NCBI RefSeq assembly: GCF_009730915.1
Contig: NC_052475.1
Coordinates: 25,791,016 to 25,855,015 of the forward strand
Direction of reading: 5' to 3'
Length of the DNA stretch: 64,000 nucleotides
Source of the DNA: Dioscorea cayenensis subsp. rotundata
Lineage: Eukaryota > Streptophyta > Magnoliopsida > Dioscoreales > Dioscoreaceae
The position numbers and the translations under genes are program-made. Shown piece after piece: positions 11,601 to 21,601 of this stretch. The notes beneath the pieces are model-generated. The model was not told the DNA's origin, ran no database searches, and worked only from the letters and a program-made list of their open reading frames with translations. Each line of letters begins with the position of its first letter. Positions within the stretch are counted from its first letter, which is position 1.

Positions 11601-14600
11601 ATAAACAATAATGAGAATTTACTCTTTACCATGTGATCAAGCTGTGCAGGAAATAATACTCTTTAAGTAATGATCTATTATCTAAACCTAAGAAATTCTT
11701 GTTAATGTTTATCTTTTGTGTTATACTCATAATACAGTAATCTTGGTCATCAATGTAATTTGAAGTCTTGTTCTTTTGATTGCGTTACAAATATTTAAGT
11801 TTGCATAAAATCACCAATTGGATTCTTATTGGGGAGTCAAGGCCATTCAAGTCAAGGCTAAGCCGGCAAGTCTGGCAAGTCTGTTGTTGTTTCGCTTGGC
11901 CCAACAGCTGACATCCCACTTTCCAGATGCTCTTTCTGTCAGATGCTTTCTTGTTTTTCTTAAAAAAAAAAATTTTCACTATATTCTTAAGCATTATAAA
12001 GAAGTGTCCACATTGTTTGTTTGACATTGTCCGATTTGGTGATTTGTTAATTTTCTTGTTTATAAATGAACCTAATGATTCTTTCTTTGCATGCTCCAAA
12101 ATTATGATATCTGATGGACAGATGTCTGAATTAGTCAATCAGAAATCTTCAGTCCAAGGAAAAGTACCTTCTGGTTATTTTAATGCTCTTTTTGATCTAA
12201 GTGGAGCATGGTTGGATGATGCCAAGGACACCAAGAATCTTGCTTTTGATGGTTACTTCATTTCTTTATACAATCTGCACTTAAAGGCTTCTCCTCTGGT
12301 TCTGCGAGAAGAGGTCAAAAGGGCGGTTCCTCCCAAGTGGGACCCTGTAGCACTATCTAGGTAATGCCTTCAAGGCTTCACTCTTCTGCTTGGTTCATTC
12401 ACGTAGTCTTGTTTGTTAAATCTTCACCAGTTCAATGAGATCGATCTTGATTAAATTTTATGCGTTGTTGAAAGTTAAGGGGGAAAAAAGAATTTTCTGG
12501 TATCATTTTCAAAGTAGTTGAATGCTAGGTAACACCCAAATTTGCAGCTGTTTGTTTTCTCATCTGTTTGGTCTTTTCACCAATGTTTTTGATGGACAAT
12601 ACAACTCTGACTTAATGGTTATTCTCTAGACAATTTGTCAGTTTGTATTTTAACAAGGGATATATAATTTGAACGGTCCTTGATGCAGTCTCACCTTTTT
12701 AACAGGTTCATCCACACTTATGGTACACACATAATTGTGGCAATGGCAGTTGGAGGTCAGCATGTTATTTGTGTCCGGCAGCATCCCTCATCAACAATTT
12801 CATCTGCTGATCTTAAGGTACATCTGGAGGATCTTGGAGATTTTGTTTTTTCTGATGGAAGGAGTCACTCCCCACTGCATAGGAAGACAAAAGAAGGCAA
12901 GAACAAGGTACATTACTTGTGAGGCATATGATTCATTTCTTTAATTCATGGATAATTTTAATTTGTCCTTCAAATAGGTTCCGGATGTCTTCTGCAATAT
13001 CTTGCAATCAAACAACTTACAACTGGCTAGCTATTCAGAAACTTCAAGCAAGGACGTAAGAGACCACAATCCTTTTCTTTGACATATATTTCACATTTCA
13101 GAAATTTAGAGTGAGCTCTGAATGCAAGCAGGGTCTCACACTAGTCTGCTCGAAAAGAGGAGGGGATGTGTTCTTGTCAAGTCATTCAAAATGGCTGCAA
13201 ACAGTTCCTAGTAATCCTGATGCCATGCTCTTTAAGTTTGTACCGATTACATCTCTCCTAACTGGTGTTGCAGGAAATGGCTACCTTAGTCATGCAATCA
13301 ATCTATATCTTCGCTGTAAGTTCTTTAGTTTATTTACGTAATCAAATTACTTTTGTTAATAAGATCTCATGAGATTGACAGTCACAGTCTGTTTCATTCA
13401 TCATCTATGTGCTGGGTTTCTGTAATCATTCTGCCTTATTCAGTTACTTTGAAGTGGATATGGCTATAGCTAATACTAATACATTGGGATTCCCTATTTT
13501 CTGGTCAGACAAACCTGATCCGGAGGATTTGCAATATTTCTTGGAATTCCAAGTTCCTCGTCAATGGGCACCAATGTTCAATGAACTAGCTCTTGGACCA
13601 CAAAGAAGAAAAGCATCCTATCCTTCATTGCAGTTTAGGTTTTTTGGCCCAAAACTTCAAGTTAACACTGCACAGGTAATATTTTGTTTTCATTAATCAT
13701 TTGGATTTTGATTTTGATTTTGATTTTGTATGCCAATGTTGAAGCCTCCCACATAACCGCTAGTTTGCAAATAAATTTCATGGGAATTTCTTCCTGGTCG
13801 TCTTGTGACATGCAATTTTAGTTGGTGAATAAAGAGCATATTTGTGGTTGAACTTCTGGAAAGCTCTCTAGGCATATAAACAAATTTGTTAGCAGATGCC
13901 AGTATCCTGTTTGGTGAAGATAGGATATATGCAGAGGGCCCTAGTATGAAGACCAAGTGTTATCCTTGGCATGTTCTTTTGGGTATTTTATTCAATAAAT
14001 ATCTTCACAAGAAGGATGAGGATTATCTCAGATTAATAAAAAATTAACATTAGCCTATTATATTTCCATTCTGACAAGGTTAGTGCCATAAGTATTCCTC
14101 ATTGATTTTGGTACCTCATGTGGTTTAGGTTTCCAGTGATCAGAAGCCTGTAGTTGGTCTGCGGTTGTACTTGGAGGGCAGGACATGCAACCGATTGGCC
14201 ATACATGTTCAGCACCTATCAACAGTTCCCAGTATGCTTGACCCTTCATGTTTGCGAGGATTTTCCGAGTGGCAGGGATCGGAAGAGTCAGACCCAGAGT
14301 ACTTTGAACCTGTTCAGTGGGGTAGATATGCCCGGGTCTGCACCCAGGTTGTGAAGCATAATCCAGAATGGCTCCAAAGGACACCGAATAATGGTGTCTT
14401 TGTTGTAACAGGTGCTCAACTCGTCACCAAGGGTAGATGGCCTAAGAAGGTCCTCCACCTTCGCCTACTCTTCGCACACCTCCCAAACTGTACCATTCGT
14501 AAGACAGAATGGACCAGTGCGCCTGCTACTTCCCGTAAGGCAAGCTTCTTAACAAACCTCAGCACAACATTTACTCAACGTGACACCCCTCAGCAACCAA

Positions 14601-14851
14601 AACATGAACCTGCATTGCTGAATTCCGGAGTGTACCCAGAGGGCCCTCCTGTTCCAGTTCAGTCTCGCAAGCTCTTGAAATTTGTGGACATGGTTGAGGT
14701 GGTCCGCGGCCCACATGACTCCCCCGGCCATTGGCTGGTGACAGCTGCCAAGCTTGTCAAAGAAGGGGGAAAAATTGCCCTCCACGTAAAATTCGCATTG
14801 CTGAATTATTCAGCTGAGGAAGAAATCGACGCACCCAATCACTGTACATAA
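8695..14851 (+). CDS. MACPF domain-containing protein (At1g14780/CAD1/NSL1 family)
   Basis: Seven exons: 8695-8946, 12122-12360, 12706-12907, 12978-13055, 13132-13315, 13509-13675 and 14129-14851. They join in frame to a 614-aa protein. The N-terminus (RALRSLGLGFDLTCDFRLRF) and internal blocks such as FNQMSELVNQKSS, PSGYFNALF, EEVKRAVPPKWDP and CSKRGGD match plant MACPF proteins. The membrane-attack-complex/perforin signature, Y-G-T-H followed by GG, lies at about residues 169-181. The closest type from memory is At1g14780, through the shared C-terminus with a GPP-VP motif, a KFVD-like block and SPGHWLVT. Relatives CAD1 and NSL1 restrain salicylate-dependent cell death and immunity; that role here is inference. 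Intron 1 is 3.2 kb and contains a SINE. No signal peptide is seen, as usual for the plant family. Confidence 0.93.
11352..11532 (+). mobile_element. tRNA-derived SINE, full length, in MACPF intron 1
   Basis: The element begins at about 11352 with GCCAACGACCATTTGG. It carries an RNA polymerase III A-box-like motif (TGGTCTATTGG, 11365-11375) and a B-box-like motif (GAGTTCAATCCC, 11428-11439) at tRNA-like spacing. It ends in CCTTTCTCAAAA. Both sides are flanked by the 9-bp direct repeat ATACTAGGA (11343-11351 and 11533-11541), a clear target-site duplication. Its 3' 60 bp recurs in inverted orientation at 26861-26934. It lies in sense orientation in the intron. Confidence 0.88.
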
Positions 14852-15760
14852 AATTTGAGTTTTGATGATTTCTCTAGTTGCATTTGAAGATTTTGGTAGC
14901 CATCTTAATTGAATATGTGCATTGTAATATTGATTTCTTCATTGATAAAAGTTGTATAGACACCAGTTATCAACTGCTCAGGGTCAGGATTGTAAATACA
15001 TCTCCCATTGTTTCTTTTACCATGAAAAAAAAAATGATTGTTTTGTTCCATGTCAGGATTATAAACCTGTTGGATTTCAAATCTAGGAATGAGAAATGGT
15101 GAGTGGGATTTGCGCTGGAACGGAGTACTCCGAAAGTGATGGGGACCTACAAACATTTGGATCTTCCCCAGATCACTCTGTTTTCAGCCATGAACAAGGT
15201 ACAATGCACTCAAGCCTTCCCCACAAACATCCATCTTCTTTTTTTAGTTTGGTTGCAATAATGTTTTCAGGCTGGCAAAATGCTTTCATTAATTGAGTTT
15301 GATACTGATACATCCAGCATTCACAACAGGAGTGGCTTGGTCCGTCAGTCCCTTTCATTGGCTTATCCACTCAAAGTTTGCATTATTATTATGGTTATTT
15401 TTTATTCATTATTATATAAATAATTATTATTAGAACTGTCTTCTTAACCTCTGAGGTGTGATCCTGAAAGTGAGCAGTCTAATATACTTTTAATAACAAC
15501 ACTGCACTTAAAAATCCACATTTACAATTTTTCATTTATAAATAGCTATTTTTTTAATTTTTAATTTTAACAGAGCAAGCATCAATACTATAGCCTAATA
15601 TATATTGTTTTGTAATAATTCTGAAATTTACGCTGAAGGGGCATGTAACCAGTCTGGACTTTGCACATGCATGAATATATAGTTTATTAGGTTCCACATA
15701 TATTATTTTGAGAACAGTCATTATGTTCATCCGATTCCAAGCAAGGTGTATCTCTAATAA

Positions 15761-15843
15761 TAACAAGTCAACTGTCAGGAAAGTCTTGAGTCCTGCGATC
15801 ATTTACATAACAAGTCAACTGTCAGGAAAGTCTTGAGTCCTGC
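15761..15843. repeat. 36-bp direct repeat, two perfect copies
   Basis: The unit starting TAACAAGTCAACTGTCAGGA and ending GAGTCCTGC occurs at 15761-15796 and again at 15808-15843. The copies are identical and separated by an 11-bp spacer. Identity over the full unit indicates a recent duplication. Confidence 0.9.
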
Positions 15844-16334
15844 CCTCAAATAAATGTTTACTTTTGACAAAGACCAACCCAAGCCCAAGGAAAAGAAATA
15901 AAACAAATTCAAATAAAGCTTAACCCAATCTACCCCATTTCTACCACTACTCTCAAATGTAGTAATTTATCAAAACAAGGGATGCAGACCATAGATTATA
16001 ATAACAATAATAATTATTAGTAGTGGTATAACTTTAATGAAAAACAGGCTGTCAGAAAGAGATTCGATAAAGCATGTTTGGCACCAGCGACTTAAACAGA
16101 AAAGACAAAAATTAAACAAAATAAAAATAATGTAAAGACAAGATATAGAAAAAATAATAATAAAGCCAAAGAATTAATAGCCAATTTTATTGGCCCAATC
16201 AAAATTTTAGAGTTCACATCTCACTCAATACAATGATGCTAATGGATTTCTAATAGTAAGTGTGTGTTGGTTTGTAGTCTGAATTTTGTGTCATTGAGTG
16301 ATGGTAGATGGATTGGATGATCAAATTTTTATCC

Positions 16335-16430
16335 ATGCATACTCTATAATTATATATATATATATATATATACTCTAAGTATGTATATGTATATATACAT
16401 ACTCTATAATTATATATATATATATATGTG
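16335..16430. repeat. Duplicated CATACTCTATAATTATATA block with (TA)n
   Basis: CATACTCTATAATTATATA followed by a TA run occurs twice, near 16337 and near 16399. The copies are separated by a TATGTATATG-type spacer. This is a simple-sequence expansion by local duplication. Confidence 0.75.
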
Positions 16431-16858
16431 CTTCTCCTATTTATTAAAAAAAATTTAAAAAAATTTATATGGTTCCTGTATAAAAAGGAAAAATAAAAAG
16501 TCGCTGATCATTCAAGCTTGTCTTTCTAGACATGTGCTTTTTATGTGGTGAGATACTTCTCTCGTTTTTTATTTTTTATTTTATTTTTAATAAAGAGCTA
16601 CTTCTGTCTTCCTTCTCCCTTTCTTCTTTGATAAATAGCCTTCATTCTTAACCCCTTCTCTCCCTCCATCCCATTTCATCTCATCTCATCTCATCTCATC
16701 TCCTTAATTTATTTTTTTTTTTATAGAAAAATTTTCTTCATTCTTTTCCTTTAATTTGTTTCTCTTAAGAATTAAACTTTGTGCCAGAGAAAATCCCTGA
16801 TCAGTTTCCAGCCTAATTTTTTCTCTTCCTTTGTGAAAAACATATCTCCAACATAGCC

Positions 16859-17320
16859 ATGCATAATAACAAGTGCCTAAAAGAAAACCCTAACCCTAAC
16901 CCTAACCAACCATTGTTGGCTTACCACTTCATACAAGCCCTAACTCGTATTAATCTAACTGCACATACTACTACATCTACCAAGCAACGTAGTCACATCA
17001 TCAAGCATGCAGCCTATGTCTCAATGGCCTTTGCAGCTGGCAACAAGAGAACCTGGACTCATGCAGTACTGCTTCATAATAGGTTTCCTCTAAAAACAAG
17101 ATTTCATCGTCTTTCCGGTAGCCGGAGATCATTCATCATGTCATTGTCGAGGAATAAGAAGACCCATCGTCATGCTCACTTGCTTCGGAGCTTAGTTCCA
17201 GGTGGTCATGCCATGGAGTTCTCAAGCTTGTTAATGGAGACAGCCAATTACATACAGTATCTCACTGCGCAGGTGAGGCTCATGCAGTGCATTGTGGAGA
17301 AGTTTGACATGCATGTTTGA
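16859..17320 (+). CDS. IBH1-like atypical bHLH transcription factor
   Basis: Single exon, 153 aa. The C-terminal block from about residue 107 (LLRSLVPGGHAMEFSSLL, then METANYIQYLTAQV, ending MQCIVEKF) has the helix-loop-helix pattern of the IBH1/IBL1 and bHLH147-150 group. These lack the glutamate and arginine needed for E-box binding. Upstream is a basic stretch (RRSFIMSLSRNKKTHRHAH). IBH1 proteins act in the nucleus by dimerising with activating bHLHs and restraining brassinosteroid- and gibberellin-driven cell elongation; this role is inferred from family. The intronless structure is usual for the family. Residues 9-16 are an Asn-Pro repeat encoded by a telomere-like CCCTAA tandem. The start is the first ATG in the frame after the leader. 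Confidence 0.85.
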   Translation: MHNNKCLKENPNPNPNQPLLAYHFIQALTRINLTAHTTTSTKQRSHIIKHAAYVSMAFAAGNKRTWTHAVLLHNRFPLKTRFHRLSGSRRSFIMSLSRNKKTHRHAHLLRSLVPGGHAMEFSSLLMETANYIQYLTAQVRLMQCIVEKFDMHV

Positions 17321-20300
17321 ATGAAAATATTATTTCTTGATGTATATCAAGAATTACATGTTAAAAAATAAAAAAACATGGAAGAGTATATATATTGTAT
17401 CGTAGATTTTTGTAGATTATAGTAATTTATAGATTTTATATGTTTATATATAACCATGTGTGTGTGTGTGTGTGTGTATACACACACATGTTTATAGCTT
17501 GTTTGTAGATTGTATATCAAAGTGGTTCAAGTTAATGAGGGACGTAGTTACTAGTCTTGACTTCCTCTGCACGTACATCTGCCACTGTAATGGAAAATCG
17601 CCCTTTGATGGCGGGACTTAATTCATCGGACACCTTTGACACCAAATTCATCAAAGCGGCTATGAAAGGCTGTCATCTCTTGGAAGCTATAATCTTCTGG
17701 ACTTCAATTCTCGTTATTTGTACTCTCTTGGTTAATAGTGGGTGATTTTATCATTTTTTTTTAAGGTCAATTAAGTTGTTCCCCTCATTTTGATAGAGCC
17801 ATATATAAATATATTTCGTATCTTCGTTTTTAAATTTAGGATGGTTCAACCCATTCTTTCAAAGATAAAAAATAAAAAAGGTTGATTATATACAGATAGC
17901 AAACTTTTTTTTTTTTTTTAAAGTTTAATTTGAATCTCTTTTAATATGTTAGCTTACTTATTTTTGTGTGTTTTGTTGTTTTTATGTGATGCTTCTTCTA
18001 ATTTTTTGTCTAGTGTTTCGTATACTAAAATAATAGAAATGTGGGTTTATATATATATATATATATATTTTAAAAAAGTGGATAAATCACTCTAATTAAA
18101 AGAAAAGCCAAACAACAAACAACCAGCTCCACGCCAGAGACAGCATAGAGAACTCCAACAAAACAACATATGGAAGAAACCACTAAACGTGATTATAAAG
18201 AAGATACCCCAACAAGTAGAAGAGTGAGAACAAAAAAGAACAGAAACATAAAAGAGGAATAGGTCTCTTTAAAGAACATAATATAATAATATATATATAT
18301 ATATATATAAATGAATTACTAGGACAATAATATTGGTGTGGATGTGTTTTATTATGGTTGAATTGATTATGATAGGAAAATGATATATATGTTTAGATGA
18401 TATTTGATAATTTTATTATAGCTAGGAAGTTTGATAGTCATATATGTACGAGTTCTCTTGTTACTGTTTAGAAAGTAAAATGTATTATTATACCTTGAAA
18501 TATTACAAGATGATCTATTTTTAAATATAAAATTAATTGTTTAAGATAAATAATAAGGGAAGGGTTAATTTCCTAATTATTCTCCAGTTTAAGATATAAC
18601 TCTCTTTTAGAAATAACCTATTCAAATTTAAAAGATCTTATTCTTATTTTGGAATAAGTTAATACCATATTTCATATGAATCAACTCATTTAAGTAAACC
18701 AACTTAAAGTAAAACATTGCAATTTTTTCTTAATCTAACCACTAAACAAACATAGTAATGCTTGATAATAACATTATTAAAAAAAAATATTTTAAATAAT
18801 TATAATGCTAGATATATACATATATAAATATATTTGAAGGTATAAGAGTTCATTTGATCCAAAATCAAGATCAGTGCCAATGCAACATTAAACATGAATA
18901 TACATAATTTAAAAGGTGATAAGATTTTCCTATTAAAAAATTAAGGTAGTTGAGTCTCCAACTTGATGTCCATTATTGATTTGGAGGAAATTTTTTTTCT
19001 TCACTTCATTCTTTTTATATTTAAAATTTTAATTTATTGTCTTAAAAACCTACCAAGAGAACAAAAAAAATCCTATTTTGAAATATGTAGGTATATATAC
19101 ATGAGGAGATCGTATAGGTTAAAAATTAATTCTATATTGAAGTTTATAAAATTCAAGTTTTTTTTTCCTTCTAGTGTTTGATTTCTTTTGATCAATTTGA
19201 AGGTAAATGTTATTTATTTATTTATTTTTTAAAGTTTACTCTTTTTTTTTAATTAGTCAAAATCTATAAATTCTTTCAAGATAACCAATTGCGCAAAGTT
19301 GTTTCAAGGGACTTGTTAAACAAAGGAACTGCTCATGGCACAAGCTATTTTAAATAAAATGTTATTTATTAAAGAATTTTCCAAAAAAAAAAAATTTCCA
19401 ATCATCCATTTTAAGGTCATACATATTCATTAGAATTTAAGTGTCATAAATCAATTTATAATCAAATTTACAACAAACATTTAAGTGATCTAACTATTTT
19501 TTTTTTTAATAAAAATAGATAAACTACAATTTTATTAAACAAATTAATTGTTTTCTCATCATTAATAAAAAAAAATATATAATTTCAATTAATATTATGA
19601 TAATAAAAATTTTATTATAAAACATATTAAAATAACTAAACTTTAGCAAAAACTGGTTAGTTGAATTTATAGGAAAAAGGTTCATAAAATTTCTAAAGAA
19701 TGATTATATCAAGAATTAGCATAATACCTACCCAGTTAGCAAAACGAGTTGGTAATATATATATATATATAAATTAAAAAATAGTAATAATTTGTGAAAA
19801 ATACAGAAGCGTCGAGGAAGAGCTAGAGCGATAAGAACTACGAGCAAGTGATAAAGTATTACAATTTCAATCCATATTCCTCACCAACAATGCCTCAATC
19901 AAGCTGTCATGTGTATATATATATATTCTATTCGACTTTTTTTAATTTTATTTATGCGGCAAACCCCAAGCTTACTAATTCATCATCACATGAGAGCCAG
20001 CTTTCATCTCCAGGTGCATTTGTTTACTATAATAAATGCATACCCTTCACCCTTGTATATTTACCCTACCCAACATCAAAGTTATGTAATACTATATAAT
20101 TAATTGGAAAAATTACTTATATAAAATTTTATATAAATAATAAATTTGTAGCTTATTCATCTTTAATCGAGAAAGTAAAATCTCAACTCATATAAAAGTA
20201 AACGCAACTAATATAAAAAAGAGCTGAATTTCAACTAATACAAAATGAACGTAACTCATACAGAATTCATACAGAATGATTTTGCATAATAACACACCTT

Positions 20301-20984
20301 AAATTTTATTTATTCACAATTATTTAAATATATATATATATAATAATTGTTAATAATATATTATAAATGTAATTAGAGTAATAAGAATAGAGAGCCAGAG
20401 TATTTACCAAAACTCTGTAAAATTCATCTCTTCTTTTCTTCTTCTTCTTATTTCTCTCTTTTCTTTCTCTTCTTTTATCTAACAAATTATACAAATAAGG
20501 GGGTATTTATAGGGTTACAAAAGTTGAATGAACGGTCAGGATCGATTTGATCCGACGGTCCAAAATACCATTATTGGTGGAATAGTAACAGTACCGGCGC
20601 TGCTAGAGTACCACATGGGCGGCTGCTACAGTATTTTCTAGATGCTGCTACAGTACCATCGTCTACTACATCAATTTGCTATAGTAGGCATCCATTATAT
20701 AATATATATTTATAACAATAATAACTTTATAAAATTGTTGCACATACAACCAGCACTGGTGGTTTAACTTTAAAGAACTTTTTCCGTATGAAGTTATTCT
20801 TTAATTTTTTTATAAATTTCAAACTATTTATAAAGAAAAGTTCCATTTCTTATATAAAATCAAAATTTTATTATTTTTACTATTTTAGGCTATATGCAAA
20901 AAAACCCTTTATTTTCATTTAAAAGATAAAATCATAAAAGGAAAGTGAAGGGAAGTCGGAGAGGTCTGTGGAGGTGAAGCAGCA
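17321..20984. other. AT-rich intergenic region
   Basis: It begins with the probable 3' UTR of the IBH1-like gene, which includes a (TG)n tract near 17459-17480. A 62-codon open frame at 17557-17745 is not recognised and has no supporting features. (TA)n tracts occur near 18050-18068 and 18290-18308. The 20100-20720 portion resembles part of an LTR and is listed separately. No convincing gene is present. Confidence 0.55.
20100..20720 (-). mobile_element. Possible solo-LTR or promoter fragment, minus strand
   Basis: On the minus strand a TATA-like CTATAAATACCCCC (about 20500-20513) is followed by a purine-rich GAAGA/AAGAGA leader (20405-20480) and an AT-rich tail. Upstream of the TATA box are repeated CTGTAGCAGC motifs (GCTGCTACAG on the plus strand, near 20620-20655). 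This order resembles the U3-R-U5 of plant LTR retrotransposons. I could not find clean TG...CA ends or a target duplication, so it could equally be an orphan promoter. Confidence 0.35.
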
Positions 20985-21561
20985 ATGGCCACGAAGGGTT
21001 GCCCCGCCAACGCGTTCCTCTACAACGGCACGCTTTGCGCTTGCGATCCCGGGAGGTACTTTCTCAATGGGAGCTGCGCGCTGTTCAATGCTTCGGCTGG
21101 CACATGGGGGATCAGCTCCAACGTGGAGTCGACTTCGACCTTCTTGAGCACTGTGCTACCTTTGGATTCCATCAAGCGGGTCACGCAGTCGCAGGCGGTG
21201 CTGCTTGAGGCCACGCTGGTGACGCTGGTGTTGTGGTTGATGTTCTGTGTGGTAATTCGGTTTGTGAAGGTGAAAGATGGGAAGAGCATCTGGTTTCGGA
21301 TTCGGTGGTGGATCAGTCGCCTCGATTTCTTCTATGCTACGAAGCACTGGATGGTTTGATTTTCTTGTGAATTAATTCTTTCTACTGTTTGCTATATTTG
21401 CCTATTGATTTGATTTTTCTATCTTTTCCCCAAAAATGTGATTTTGAGCTTCCTGGGAACTGACTTTCTGTCTTTATCCTTTTGCCTCACTATAAATCTT
21501 TCATGAACTGTTTTGCTTTTGTTTGTTGATTTTAAATTGTTTAAGATTTCATCATCTGTAA

Positions 21562-21601
<40 letters not shown>

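Larger units (their letters stand above)
14852..16858. other. Intergenic region, MACPF 3' flank to IBH1-like gene
   Basis: The region starts with the probable 3' UTR of the MACPF gene. Around 15096-15380 two short open segments could be joined by a GT-AG intron (donor near 15200, acceptor near 15270), reading in part AGKMLSLIEFDTDTSSIHNR. I do not recognise this, and it may be a gene relic or UTR. Further on are a 36-bp tandem duplication (15761-15843), a duplicated TA-rich block (16335-16430) and a CATCT tandem run near 16677-16700. No other gene is supported. Confidence 0.5.

Noticed and set aside
11927-12121. Upstream extension of MACPF exon 2
   Set aside because: The open frame runs back into intron sequence with poly-A/T. 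A proper acceptor at 12120-12121 and frame continuity with exon 1 fix the exon start.
16677-16700. CRISPR-like or regulatory tandem array (CATCT)n
   Set aside because: Pure short tandem without spacers in a eukaryotic leader region. A simple microsatellite.
17557-17745. 62-codon open frame as a small gene
   Set aside because: No similarity, no splice or promoter context, and average length for chance frames here.
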